Source of the DNA: Xenopus tropicalis
Lineage: Eukaryota; Chordata; Amphibia; Anura; Pipidae
Direction of reading: 5' to 3'
Assembly (NCBI RefSeq): GCF_000004195.4
Contig: NC_030677.2
Coordinates: 45,943,142 to 46,007,141, forward strand
DNA: 64,000 nucleotides
Every line of letters starts with the position of its first letter. The first letter of the stretch is position 1. The translations under genes were made by a program, and so were the position numbers. The notes beneath the pieces are model-generated. The model ran no database searches. It had not been told where the DNA came from and saw only the letters and a program-made list of their open reading frames with translations. This document shows, one piece after another, positions 34,431 to 46,328 of this stretch.

Positions 34431-35484
34431 ACGCACTCAAAACAGCCACTAAAGTCTATCAATTTACTTATGAAACACAAATATTTACAAGAATGGGTCT
34501 TGTGTGACACTATGCCAAAGCTCTTGTGTCCAGTGAAGTGACCAGTCAGGAGAACTGTATTCTCACGTGTAGCTAGTTTCTAACAATTGTAAATGTGCTT
34601 TGAATCTCTTGGTAAGTCTACTCCTTTTTGGACCTACACATCTGGATGGACCCAACTAAATAGAGTCAACTGTGAGATATGCAAGAGATGTTCTGCTTAA
34701 TACAAAAGACAGATTTGCTAAAGAAGAATATATGTGTATAATTTAAAAATGTGCATCTAATTGACTCAGCAAAATTTCATCTCATTAAGCAACCCAAATA
34801 TGACAAGTGGTTTTAAGTAGCCAAAACCACCAGTGCTTAACAAGCAAATGTGTCTCCCACATGGAAACGCTTCTGAGGGGACCTTTCTTCTCTGGAAGAT
34901 TAAGCAACATGTGATTTAAATTGACTCCAGAGAGCACAGTGACAATTTAATCTACCCCTTAGCAAGTGTCAGTCGCCAGCAATGGAAGTCAACTCTCTTT
35001 GGACTGTAGGCAGGTCTAGTAATGAAGAGTGATCTGGCTGCAGTACCATAGGGCAGGCACAAGTGCCGTGTTTATGTAAATTACATAATTGCATCCATCT
35101 GCATTAAAACTTTAGAAGCTTAAAAAAGCAAAAAAAACACAACCATACAAAATCAATCATTATCATCAATTCTAGACAAGCACAGACTTTACATTTCAAT
35201 GAGACGTTCCCGCTGCCTTGGGTGTGGGCGTGCTTTAATTCCTTGGGTGGGTAGGGTATGTCTAATTTGTCTGTGCTTATAAAAGATACAATCTTTCCCA
35301 GACTCTTGCTCTTCTTTATGTGGAATTATGTTTATTTATATGTTTTTCAGGGTGGCAGAATAAAGCATTGCAAGAGGGCATGGGTATCAAAGGGATGCCC
35401 AAATATAACGGACAGGCTGCAGGCATCCAGTGGGCTAGCAAAGGCTGCCTTAGTTTTTGAGTATATTAACAATATACGCGCTGT
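34431..35484. other. Unique non-coding sequence
   Basis: No gene or complete repeat recognised. Confidence 0.5.
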
Positions 35485-35813
35485 GGGGGTGATTTATAAA
35501 CACTACGCAAACTTTGCCTGGGCAGTAGTAATCACTTAGTACTCGGACACATGGGGAGATTAGTTGCCCGCGACAAATCTCCCTGTTCCTCGCGAGGCAA
35601 CTTCGGCGATTTGTCAAAATCGCCTGCGCAGCGTGTGCCATTCCACCGGCGACTTACATTTTCACTGGTGGGATGGTAGTTCGGGGAGATTAGTTGCCCG
35701 TGACAAGGGAGATTTGTCGCGGGCGACTAATTTCCCCGTGTGCCAGAGCCCTTATTGGTTGCTATGGATTACTGGCCAGGTGCAAATTTGCCCATTGTTT
35801 ATAAATGAGCCCC
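35485..35813. mobile_element. MITE with GGGG(T/C)GATTTATAAACAC ends, interrupted
   Basis: Begins GGGGGTGATTTATAAACACT and ends TTGTTTATAAATGAGCCCC, imperfect inverted ends. GCAAACTTTGCCTGGGCAGTA on the left pairs with TTACTGGCCAGGTGCAAATTTGC on the right. TTGGTTGCTATGGATTACT is the family marker found in remnants at 8850-8965 and 12225-12330. The middle is replaced by another element at 35539-35751. Confidence 0.8.
35539..35751. mobile_element. MITE with CACACGGGGAGATTAGT(C)GCCCG ends, nested
   Basis: The left arm ACACATGGGGAGATTAGTTG, followed by CCCGCGACAAATCTCCC, pairs with the right arm GGGAGATTTGTCGCGGGCGA, followed by CTAATTTCCCCGTGTG. TTA stands on both sides (35536-35538 and 35752-35754), fitting a 3-bp Harbinger-type duplication. 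A third partial copy of the arm occurs inside (35677-35700). The 138-codon frame over it is an artefact. Confidence 0.75.
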
Positions 35814-36758
35814 ACTGTATGTTACCTGACATGTCTATATTTAGGATACCCACAATGCAATTGTTGTTGCAAAGACCATACAGAGGTTCCTTATCAGGAA
35901 ACCTAATTAAATCAAATTCTTTTTCCATTGCCCATTTCCATGCCTACATTTATTGTAGCTTCAAGCATGGATATCTTTAGTATCATATAAATGTTTCAAT
36001 TCTAGTGATTTAAAGTAGCCCTGTGGTAAGGAATTAAACTTTTTGAACCTATTGTCCAGGGAACAGCCGTACAAGAATATGCCCCTTTCACATCCCAGAT
36101 AAGACGGAACTAGTACACTACTCAAATGATTTCATGTTACCATTAACCATTTTTGTCCATTCACTTTTCTTCATTAAATTTAATGTTGATCTACCATCAC
36201 TAAGGGAGCACAGACTTGGCAATGCAAATGAATGCAGTTGGAGTGCATATGTTTATTCCTTGCAGCTACAACATTTTGTATCTCCTTCTCAGTCAAATCA
36301 ATAGGCAGTACATAAAGCAGAGGGCATTTCAGGGTCCTCATTGTAACCCATAAATCCCTATTCCACTGTTCTTTATAAACATGTATATGAACAGTTTATA
36401 AGAGAGAAGGAAAAGTACAAGATCATAAGAAAGTATCTGCATATAATGACCAAGAGCTATGGCCATTGCCCCACTTGAGGACTAATTTACAAATACTGGG
36501 CACACATGCTATGTAAACTTATGGGCACAAAATGAATATAACTTTGTGTCACCTGTCCCTGTTACCCTTTTTTTTTTAGTCCAAGCCCCAATTACCTCCA
36601 GTCCAGTCTAGGTATGGCTATACATATGCTAACTGGAAAATCCTGCATTGCATTGATGAGCCCCAGTAGAGGTAAATCTGATCTGCATTTGGAAATCTGA
36701 TCAGCACACTGCCCTGTCAGTGATTTAAACACTGGAGAGTAAGGCTTAATCTCTAGGG
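35814..36758. other. Unique non-coding sequence
   Basis: No gene. T-run near 36569-36579. Confidence 0.5.
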
Positions 36759-37028
36759 CAGTGATTCCCAACCAGTGGCTCGTGAGTAACATGCTGCTAA
36801 CCACCTCCTATAATGTTGCTCCCAGTGGCCTCAAAGGGCAATTTTTTATTTCTGGCTCGGAGACAAGTTTTGGAATGGAGACACAGTTTTACTCCAAGCA
36901 GAGCCTCCTGCAGGCCACTAGTCCACATGGGGCTATCAAATAGCAAATCACAGTGCTAATTCATGCTTGTGTGGCTCACCTACACTTTTAACATGAGTGT
37001 GGCTCAGGAGTAAAAAAGGTTCTCTTCT
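36759..37028 (+). mobile_element. hAT-like MITE (CAGTGATCCCCAACCAGTGGCTC family)
   Basis: Begins CAGTGATTCCCAACCAGTGG and carries the family's ordered landmarks: GAGTAACATGCTGCT, TGTTGCTCCCAGTGGCCTCAA, CAGAGCCTCCTGCAGGCC, CATGCTTGTGTGGCTC and TGTGGCTCAGGAGTAAAAAAGGTT. The extreme right end has mutated. About 270 bp, non-coding; it is one of the most abundant Xenopus repeats in my recollection. Confidence 0.8.
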
Positions 37029-37429
37029 CAACCAAAATAATTTTTATTTTATGTAAGGCTATACACAGGCAGACCCATATAGTACTCCCTCTGACCAGCC
37101 AAAGGGACAGATACAATATGAATGGCCATACACAGAAATGCTGCTAAATATGTTGTGTTCAGTAAATAAATGCCATAAGAAGAAATATACATATGTATTA
37201 TATGGTTTACTATTAATAATAGATTTAGTTTTGTTTATTTCAAAAATATTTGCCAGTTTTCATAGCATTTTAAGCCTAATTGGCAGCTAAGCAGCATGTA
37301 ATACTTGCAGATAATTGCTATTTACAATCAGGAAGGAAATGTCTAAACAAGCTGCAAAGAAGAAAGGAAGCCTTTGCACATATATATTATAAATATTTAG
37401 TTACAGACATGTCCTGAAATGTATAACGG
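37029..37429. other. AT-rich unique sequence
   Basis: Nothing recognised. Confidence 0.5.
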
Positions 37430-38080
37430 TGTCTTTTTGATAAGTGGCCGGAACAGATGGGGCTTTTTTTGGTGTCCGTTACAAAAAAAAAAAATCAAGA
37501 CGACTCAGTGATTGTCAGGTGTCATAACTTTTCTATTGCGGAATTCTGGAGGAAACAGAAAAGAAAAGCACTGAAAGAGCTCATTAGTAGCGCAGAAGGA
37601 ATATATTCCACAAATCCGTACTTAATTAGACAGCAAAATAAATATGTGCATCTATTTCTCGGTCTCCAAGGGTGGTAGTGGCAACATATGTGACTTCTCG
37701 CGAAAATTAACTTTTCCAAATTGCTCCAGGATTTCAGCCACAAATATTGGGGGTTCTGGGGATTTGTTTCACACCATGTGTTTACTGCTGCACGTACCTT
37801 TGTTGTTTTGTTTAACTGAGTTTTTTTATTTTTTTATTTCTTTTACATTTTTTTCCAGGAGCTGAAACAGTGATCATGAGCTGCCGTGTTACAGATTACC
37901 ATGTAATGACAGCATTAGGAAGCTATCTGTGAAAACAGCTCTGCAAATGTACAATGATTTGAAAACACACGCGGTCTTAATTAAACTATATTCGCGGCTC
38001 TCCTAACGTTTTCTGCGGAATGTTATTTTCACCAACCTCACTGACTACAATTATCCATCTTTGCTTATCAATACTGAGAG
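37430..38080. promoter_or_regulatory. Candidate conserved non-coding element, two blocks
   Basis: Blocks 37430-37770 and 37858-38075 are unique and CpG-retaining (GTGGCCGG, TTGCGGAATTC, TAGCGCAG, CTCGCGAAAATTAAC; CACGCGGTCTTAATTAAAC, ATTCGCGGCTC). They are separated by a T-rich stretch. TAATTAAAC next to ATATTCGCGG and CATTAGGAAGC read like enhancer wording. No protein signature. Confidence 0.38.
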
Positions 38081-41039
38081 TTCTGGAAAAAATAAAAAAA
38101 AAAATATTAAAAAGCTCTGTTTTATCTAAAAGAAGAATGTGGCTCACAAATTCAGGCAGACCGATCTACTGGTCGCAAGCACCACAGTTCTGGTGGAAAT
38201 AACTAAGTGTAATCCATGTAAGCAGCTGTCCTCTTTCATTTGCAGGGATGATAACAGAAGTATTTGTGCTTTCTGCATTCCAGGAACTGTTTCCAATCCG
38301 AGACACTTGGCCTATAGACTTATAGCAAAAAAAACCTGCACAAAACTGATCCCATCATTTGAGAAAATAGCCCAGGGCAGGACAGCTAATTACACTACTG
38401 TTTCAAACAAGAACTTATCAGGCTGTGATGGCTTGTTGAGAGAAGAAGCCAAGTTGTACTTTAGACAGTCAATATGTAAGGCAGTGGGTTTCTTTCTAGA
38501 CAAAATCATCCACTTTTGAGGTTGGGCAGCAGGCAGGCTGTATATTGGGTTACCTCTCACAGATGGTCGTTTTGGCCTTTCATCATGGGCATTTTATAAA
38601 TCCATTTCTTACACTGACACAGGAGGTACTGACATATTTATGGTCACATTTACAGGACAAAAACTCTCATGAGATCTATCTTGTTTGCATGTGTGTCACA
38701 ACTATAACCTGTGATGTCTTATGCACTTCTGTTCTTGTCTAACAATGGGATGTCATCACATGGCCATGGGAAGCGTGTGGTCCTCCTATTAGTTCAATGT
38801 AGACCTTGGCATATCACTGTTTGGACTGTTTGGATTACTTCTTAGTAGAAATTGGTATGGGGATTATAAATAGGAATTATCAGTGAAGAATTTAATCTGA
38901 AGGACCTGGGTTGGTTAAGTGATTGCAATAGGGGTGTTCAGTTACTTTGGAAGGAATAATGTAGAGCATTCGTGGAGGTTTATATATCAAAATTGTATGT
39001 GTCATTTTCATTTTACATGTGTGGGTTTTTTTTTTGCTTAATAAATATAGAAAATGTGCATTTTTAAATTATTAAAATTATTTAAATCATTATTCAAATT
39101 CATGATTTTTAACATAAAAAAAACTTGAATATCAGAAAAAATACAGAAGCTGATAAATCTGAGCGGCCCCCACAATTAGCCATACAAGCCCAGATGGTCT
39201 GGCAGTAATCATCAACTTCTGGGCTTTACTTACATGGGATGTTTTTCTTATTTGATTTTAGCTTTTTAGATAGTATAATAAAGAGATGGATAGTGGAATT
39301 TACTTCTTGTGGAAGAGGTGTTGTATGATGCATTTAATGGAGGGTATGAGACTTTGTTGCTACAACAGTAAATTATGATCTTTAACTGACCACTAAGAGA
39401 CAAAGATTAAATGAAACCAGAATGATGTTCCAAAAATAGTTCCTCACAAAGTTTAGGTTGCAAGTATCAACTACTTGTATTTTAATTAGGTTTCTATCCT
39501 GTGATCTAGTATCAGATTTGGAATGGATTTAGTTTGGTGTGTGGAGCTCTGAAACACATACATTTAGAAGCGACCGTGTTGTCATACAGCAAGATGGCAC
39601 CAAGCCACTTAGCAAAGTATACATTTCCTTTAGAATAAGGCACTGCTATCCTCATGGTCTCTTTGACTTTCCAAGAAAAGCTTATGATGATGATGTTTTT
39701 ACAAAGGAAAAGAAAATGCTTTGAGTATTCATGAATTTTTAAAACACACTTGATTGAAATCAGCTCAACAACGGGCACTTCCATTTCTTCATTGCTCAAG
39801 CAAAGCCCTTTCTTCAATATTTTCCCCTTTTTTTGCAAACACGCGCTCCTCAGATTTCCTCGGTTATATTTCTAATGAGCTGTTGCACAATGGTAGGGAT
39901 TTCAGCAGGTCTGAGGAATAAGTTAGCAACACAATAATAGGATATTTGAAACTAATGCATATTTTTCTGTCAAAAATGTTTACCTAAAATACACAGTTTT
40001 CAGATTAAGCAGGAAATACCAGTGTAAGGAAAACATCCTTCCTGCAGTAATGAACTTAGCAAGGGATACTGTTAATTTGGCATATGAATCTTTCTCTCTC
40101 TATTTATATGTATGCTAAAGTCTAAATAAGATGTTTTAACAAAGAAAAAAAAAATCAGGCAATACTTGCATTTATACACAAGCTGTAGTAATCTATTAGT
40201 AATACATTTTAAAAACAATTCTGCATTCAGCCAGTAGGTGGAGCTTGCTCTGAAATCTAGAAGCAGAGGAAACTCTCCTCCAAACACAATGGAAGACGGC
40301 ATTGCTGTAAAGACTCCAGAAACATTGTAACCAGACCTCTTGGCATTCTTATAACTCCCTACTAAATACATTTCAATAATTTACCAGATTGCCTGTATAA
40401 GCTATAAACCAGAATCAGTTCTGATAGGACAAATACACTAACAAGATGCTCATTTGGCAAGGCTGCAAGGTACCTTTGCACAATTTGGTTACCCAAGTGG
40501 GGATGCCGAACCAGGCAGATCAAATCATTTGGCCCATGGACTAACCATCACATCAGCAACTTTTAAATGTACATATTCATTTTTTATTGCTTACAAAACA
40601 ACAAAAAATTTGAAGGAAGGGGGTTGTATACTGGAAATCTAATCATCTATCTCGTAAGGCCCAAACATGGCGTAGTGTCGACTATTTCCCCTGTTTAGCT
40701 CAAGAAATAACAAAAATCGTAGATTTTTTTGTTATTAAAATAACAGGCAAAAATTGTGTTCAGCAAAAGCCCTATTCATTGAACTAAAAAGGGTATACTG
40801 CCCCTGAAAAAAAGTGGGAAGACCTGAAAAGGTAGGTCCAAAATAATAAGCCTAAGTATTAATCTGCATTTCTGTTGGGTTGCTGGGGTGAATAGTTTTA
40901 CAACCAAATACAAAAATGCATATTATCTTAGAATCTTAATTATTCTGAGACCTATAAGCCGCCTTTCATGTGTTTCAATTTGTTTTCCTGTTTTAATAAG
41001 TCTAGTATAAATTGTTACGGTTAAATAAAAAACCTACTT
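38081..41039. other. Mostly unique non-coding sequence
   Basis: No gene recognised. The 126-codon plus-strand frame at 38139-38519 resembles no protein family I know. A/T-only stretches lie around 39050-39130. Confidence 0.5.
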
Positions 41040-41400
41040 CTCAGATAGAATACATATTTTCTGTATATTAATCTTTGACTGGAAGCTGCCATATTTGTGG
41101 ACAGCAAGTTGGCGGCTGATTTCTATAATACAAATATTGCAGGTATGGAATGTTCTGTGCACGCAATACGCCCTCATGCATTCCTGCCCTTTAAAAGCAA
41201 AATAAGTGAAAGTCACATTATTAAAAAAAAACAAAACAATATCTTCCTTATAAGGAATAGCCCTTTCACTTTTAAAGAGATTTTGACCCAGTGCTGTCAT
41301 TATCAAAACAATCTGGTTGGAGTTTTAAGCATGTGGGAAGTTGAACAAAGTACCCTGACGTTCCTTTCAGTTAAGCACTTCAGAATTAGATCCGCTTAAC
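41040..41400. promoter_or_regulatory. Candidate conserved non-coding element
   Basis: Unique sequence with GTTGGCGGCTGATTTC, GCACGCAATACGCCCTCATGC and AGATCCGCTTAACTG. No repeat signature. Texture only. Confidence 0.28.
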
Positions 41401-41449
41401 TGCTCACTTTCATCTTAGAAAAACAGCAGCAGTACTGGCGTTTGGATGG

Positions 41450-41700
41450 TAGCTGAGAAATGGAAGTTATTGCAATGTATTAACATACCTGTATCATGGA
41501 GCCGATGAACTGGTTTCGGCTTGTTCATTGTGTGATGAGACAACAGATACCTTCAACCACTTGTTAACAAAATGTGTGTCGAGGTAACCTTATTCCAAGG
41601 CTCTAATGGAAAGTAGTTTTCAAATGATCAGGATAAATGGGGATATACCTGCTCAGTTTTACCAAGCAATAACTCTTGCACGCATATGGGAGAAGCCTTG
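41450..41700 (+). pseudogene. Decayed LINE C-terminal fragment with CCHC motif
   Basis: The frame running through 41522-41575 reads ACSLCDETTDTFNHLLTKC, a C-x2-C-x8-H-x4-C arrangement followed by an arginine. This layout (two Cys, an acidic/Thr stretch, His-Leu-Leu, Cys) is the zinc-binding motif near the C-terminus of non-LTR retrotransposon ORF2 proteins. Upstream, about 25 residues (ending LYHGADELVS) stay open; a stop follows at 41585-41587, after which the same frame continues (PAQFYQAITLARIWEK). No reverse transcriptase domain is left and I cannot name the clade. It could also be a coincidence in unique DNA. Confidence 0.45.
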
Positions 41701-41999
41701 TTGTAGTATGTATGGAATGCCAAAAACATACAGTCTGTTGGTACATGTATGAAACCAAAAGCAGGGTCACCGTGATGTGCCCTGTTCAGGGCTTCTTTAT
41801 ATATCAGGTGGGAATAATCCCATTAGGTGACAGCTGCACAGTCCTAGACAAGTCTGTATGGTATACCTATGTATCAAATTGGCAAAATCAGCACATAATG
41901 TCCTACCGCTTGGTTGGCCAATTCTGGTAAAGCTTCACCCTTTCACTGGAAAGATTTTCATATATTTCCATAGTCCATTGAGTGCAACCCTTCCAAATG

Positions 42000-42828
42000 A
42001 ACCCCAGAGCATTCCCAAATTCTGTGGTACCGAGGGCCAGAATGTTTTTGGTTTATGTGGTGGAGGGCCAATAATGGAAGCCAGTTTTGACCACTCCCCT
42101 TTTTTAAACCGCACCCACTTCAAACCACATCTATGTTATCTCAAGATCTTTTAAGACCATACCCATTTTAATGGTGGTACTACAGCAAAAACCCAAATGG
42201 TTGGTACTCACTGCAGGGACATCACGCTCTATTCATATATGAAAAAATTATATGATATTATAATATGCTGACAAACTCCCAGACAAACCCCTGCCAGGTT
42301 CACCTTCCACAGGCAGCAGAGTATGGCACACACAGGCAGCATAGAACAGGCAGAGTATGGCACACACAGGCAGCATATGGCAGACAGAGTACTGTCTGTG
42401 TGTGCCATACTTTCCCTGCCCTACCCTACCCTGCCTGTGTTTGCCATACTATGCCTGCCCTGTCTATGTGTGCCATGCTATACCTGTCCTACCCTTCCTG
42501 TGTGTGCCATACTCTGCCTGCCCTATGCTGCCTACTGTATGTGTGCCATACACACAGGCAGCATAGGGAAGGCAGTACATACAGTGACACAATGCTGGCA
42601 CTGCTCCTACAGTCTGAGGTGTGAACAATGTGGGGGCTTACAGTCTGATCCTGAGGTGTACATGTGTTACATTTTTACAGCCTGAATCTAAGGTGTTAAA
42701 CATGCAGGGGGGGCAGTTAATCTCACAACTGATACTATTTAAAGCTTACACAAAGGTAAGCAGTCACAGCAGCCAGACAGAGGGGGCCGTGGGCCGGATG
42801 CAGACCGCCATTTGGACAAGACTGCCCT
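42000..42828. mobile_element. hAT-like non-autonomous element with internal minisatellite
   Basis: The left part holds CCAGAGCATTCCCAAATTCTG, GGTGGAGGGCCAATAATGG and TTTTGACCACTCCCC, a wording I recall from a Xenopus repeat. The right part reads GGGCCGTGGGCCGGATGC, then GCCATTTGGACAAGACTGCCC. Read on the minus strand this is CAGTCTTGTCCAAATGG, a typical hAT (Charlie-like) terminus. The exact left end is not visible, so limits are approximate. Confidence 0.55.
42305..42590. repeat. Minisatellite whose units change orientation
   Basis: Units around GGCAGAGTATGGCACACACA run forward from about 42310 to 42390, then as reverse complements (TGTGTGTGCCATAC plus CCTGCC-like spacers) from about 42398 to 42551, then forward again to about 42585. 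The forward and reverse blocks can fold on each other. Confidence 0.8.
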
Positions 42829-43329
42829 AGAGCATTCCCTAGACCGAGCATCAGATAAAACTATCTCCCTGAGTAGTTATAAATGTAACAATGAGACAAG
42901 CACCTTTACCCTCATATATTTCTCTATAAACCATTTTTCCAATTTTGTATTTTTTTCTCCAAAAAAACTGTTTTACCCACATTTAATTTTATTATAAACA
43001 AATGCCATACTAACCACTATATTCTGGTATTGTCTTAACAAGTCCCATGTGCTTGAGGAGGAAGTGAATATCTGTTTCTATAATCTAATCTCTGGCTTTT
43101 TTTGTTTATCTCCCTTTCCATCTACACCAGAGCAGCCACCTAGTGATGGTTTTAACCCGAGGAGCAGAGTTTCTGTTAGAGGTTCTGCCTGATTTCAGCC
43201 AGCAGTATTGTTGCTCTTCTGTCACGAACACCAAATGTGACAGGTTCAGTAGGCTATAAAGAGCAAAGACGTTTCATCTTCCTTTACCCACTGAAAAATG
43301 GTTAAAAAAAAAAAAATATCAGCTTAGGT
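42829..43329. other. Unique non-coding sequence
   Basis: No gene or complete repeat. An A-run lies at 43304-43316. Confidence 0.5.
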
Positions 43330-43680
43330 GAGAGCAATGATAAGGGGAATTCATAAGAGTATCTAATGTATTTAGAGAACACTTCTGTGAATGACTGGCA
43401 GGCGGCGGATGCTTGTGTGGAAAACTCGCCTCATCGGGATAAAAAGCTTCTTTATGTGTTGTGTTGTTATTCCTTTGTCATGCCAGTTTGTTTTGCTCAG
43501 CTGTGGTAATCGATCTATAGACGGCTGACCACCTGTTTCATCTCTCTGTTTATACTTTCGCAATCTGCAGCACCATCAATTCTGCTTTTTCCCCCTCTTA
43601 CTACGCCATAACAATTATAGGTGACTGATGAAGAACCTTCTGTAGAGCCGGGTGTGGGAATTTGGTGCGTATATCAATAT
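43330..43680. promoter_or_regulatory. Candidate conserved non-coding element
   Basis: Unique block with GGCAGGCGGCGGATGC, CTCGCCTCATCGGGAT, GTAATCGATCTATAGACGG, CTACGCCATAACAATTATAGG and GAGCCGGGTGTGG. CpG retention is higher than in flanking DNA, and there is no coding frame. One of the better enhancer-like blocks by texture. Confidence 0.4.
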
Positions 43681-45031
43681 TTATTTACTCTTAGTACAAA
43701 ATAAATATATTTAATAATATATCGGCATGCCTTCTTGTGCCCACACAGCTGCCTGTAATGGAACCACATTCATTAAATGGAAAGTTTAAAACTTATGGAA
43801 AAACTCTCAATGACTTCTGATGGAAAATAGAGAAAAATCTAAAAACCACTTCTTGCTATTTTTTTTAAATAAATGTACCCTCCACAAAATAATCACTGTG
43901 TATTTCAGGGGTGTTAAAATTGCTGCCTGTCAGCTACTAAGAGGTTTCACAAATGGTATATGATCACAAACTACATTCCTACTTATTGTGATGCAGATGA
44001 GCATGTGTGTGCTAGCTTTAGAGGTACAGCAACACCAAAAAAAATTGAACTGTATCTAAGTAAACACTATAAAATAAAATATAATGTACTGTTGCCCTGC
44101 ACCGTAATGTGTTTGCATGAGAAACACTATGATAGTTTTACTATAGTTTATAAAAATTGAAATAGGGCTAAATGGCACAGTTACACAGCAGATAACAGAT
44201 ATGCGCTCGATAAAAAGCATCTCTATCTAAGAAAGAGATTCTGTTGCATATTTTTGCCTAGAAAAATGAAAACAGAAGAAACAATGATTAAGTCCATAGA
44301 TCACTCAGTATTTATCTGAATCTATAATCCAAGTGTTGGCAGCCATGTTTTTGCTACAGGTAACAGCAATGTAAGTACAAGTAGCTGGCATGTACAAATT
44401 ATGGCCTTAATAATGTACATTCTTGTGTACAGGTTCCCAAACCATGGAACTGGTTCTTAGGTGGGCCCAAACAATACTTGGAGGGGCAGTGTAAAGGTAA
44501 AGGCCTTGCTGTCTATGGCATATTTACATGCAGGAGAGGACTCATGGAGGTTTGTTTCCCATGTATGCTGTGTACTCATGCCAAGGTCTGTTGTGTTGGA
44601 CATTGGATTCTATAGCAAATTAATCTGTCTGTGTTTGTCCACCACTGGAAGATTTGCTCTGCAGTTGTGTGTGTATAGGAAGATATCATCTGGTAATGTA
44701 TATTATAAGGACTGCTTGCCATGGTAGTGTTTATTTTCTGCAACTTAGTTGCCTAGCATTAAGCTTTTTGAATTGGCATCTAAGACATACAGATGGAGCA
44801 ATGTTTGTTTTGAAATCAGATGTCTCACACAACACTGCATTCCTTTCAGTGTAAAGAAGCTGTGATAATGATAAAATTGTATTATTATTATAAATATGTT
44901 TGGAAAGCGCCTACATTTTCCACACAACTGTAAAATAGAAGGGTAACATATCAATCATCAGATCCAAAGCTCTGGATAAATTTTGCTCCATTAATATGAC
45001 ATTGCAAAGCAACCATATCTACAAGCATTGG
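43681..45031. other. Mostly unique non-coding sequence
   Basis: No gene. CAGGTTCCCAAACCATGG at 44431 resembles the left end of a hAT-like MITE, but no right end is seen. Confidence 0.45.
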
Positions 45032-45205
45032 CAGGGTTGGACTGGGGTACCCGGGCCCACTGGAGGCTGGGTCAAGGGCCCATCACATGCTGCCACAGTA
45101 CATTGCCCTGTCCTACTTCTCTCACACTACCACACTAATATGCCCCCACTACTTCCCTGCTAGGAGAGGTGGGGCCCAACAGGACCAGGGTCCAGTTTGA
45201 CCCAG
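45032..45205 (+). mobile_element. hAT-like MITE (CAGGGTTGGACTGGG family), diverged
   Basis: Begins CAGGGTTGGACTGGGGTACC with CGGGCCCACTGGAGG, and ends CCAGGGTCCAGTTTGACCCAG. Same family as 27905-28088 but with a different interior (CATCACATGCTGCCACAG). About 174 bp. Confidence 0.65.
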
Positions 45206-45998
45206 AGCATAGGAAAAAGATAGCTACTAAAGGACCATTACTATAAAACAGCTATTTAATTGTAATTTTAAAGCTGAGCAAAAAAAGACTGTAGCTGTAC
45301 TATATTTAACAAAGAAACTAAACACTTTGCAGAAGAAATACCTGGAAACGTCTGGCTTACAGCTTGCATTTCAGACACTTGGCATCTCACCATAATATAC
45401 ACCATAATATTCAGTGCCTTCAGTTTGAAAAAGTAGGAACAAATGAAAAAAAAACAGATTAGTTTGTTCAGCATGAAAGCATGTAATGTAAATGGAACGT
45501 TGGAAAGAGACCGGTCATTTCCCTGCCATAAGAGTTGCATGCTTATTCTCCTGTATGGGCACATTACACTAATGAAATTCTTTCCAGCAGCTGAAGATCG
45601 GCTGTGACTTTCAGCTGGCACCATCCAGTGGGCAGCAAACAGTTGCCTACTCAACTAATAACAACTCTGGTTTTGGGTTGGAGCCTAGATGTCTTTGTCC
45701 TATCACAGAAACCAATGGTGACTGGCCTAAATGATATATATTAAGGTCCACAAATTCTACCCACCATTTAACCCCTTCACACCATCCAGCAGAATGTTTC
45801 ACAACATCAGTGGAACAGTAAATGAGTGTCTCTTTTTGACTAGTTGATTGGCTGTGAAGCAAAGAGTGCAGTAGAAAATATGATGTCACATTAAGCAGTC
45901 ATGTAGTCGCCTTTAAACTAACTCACATGTTAGTTCACATGTAGAAATTACTAATTATTTAATTTGTTTGCAGCTCTCAAATATTATATTTATATTTA

Positions 45999-46328
45999 TA
46001 CAAGTATGGCATCTCTTAACTGAAAACCTTATATCCAGAAAGCTCTTATTTATGGGAAGGTCATCTGCCACAGAGTCCAATTTAGTTTTTTTTTTTGCAT
46101 TTCGTTTTTCTTCATAATAATAAAACAGTACCTTGTACTTGATGGTAACTAAGCTACATGAATCCATATTGGTGGCAAAACAATCTCACTGAGTTTATTT
46201 AAAGTTAATATGAATTTTAAAAGACTTAAGGCTGCAGTGCGGAATATGTTGGTGCTTTATAAATAAATGTTAATAATAATGTTATTCCATATGACAAGCA
46301 TTCTGGATAACAAACCCCACACCCATTC
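45999..46328. mobile_element. CAGGTATGGGA-type MITE, diverged, with a LINE-tail insertion
   Basis: Left end TACAAGTATGGCATCTCTTA is decayed. Interior landmarks remain: ATCCAGAAAGCTCTTA, AATAATAAAACAGTACCTTG, TACTTGATGGTAACTAAGCT, then ACAAGCATTCTGGATAACAA at the right. About 51 bp at 46231-46281 (GCTGCAGTGCGGAATATGTT, then GCTTTATAAATAAATG) is foreign and matches the LINE/SINE tail at 47801-47960. Confidence 0.75.
46231..46281 (+). mobile_element. Short LINE/SINE 3' tail inserted in a MITE
   Basis: Reads GCGGAATATGTTGGTGCTTT then ATAAATAAATGTTAATAATAAT, the same tail as at 47930-47960. Extreme 5' truncation is normal for non-LTR retroposition. Confidence 0.65.

Noticed and set aside
34137..34541. 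134-codon plus-strand open frame
   Set aside because: Starts outside and runs through a MITE fragment; no protein resemblance.
35564..35980. 138-codon plus-strand open frame
   Set aside because: Runs through two nested MITEs, so it is repeat-derived and not a gene.
38139..38519. 126-codon plus-strand open frame
   Set aside because: No recognisable domain, no plausible start context, and codon content looks like translated non-coding DNA. A frame of this size is expected by chance in 64 kb.
42265..42685. Three overlapping cysteine-rich frames of up to 120 codons
   Set aside because: They arise from the minisatellite unit translated in three frames. A Cys-rich repeat protein is not supported, because units also run in reverse and spacer lengths vary out of frame.
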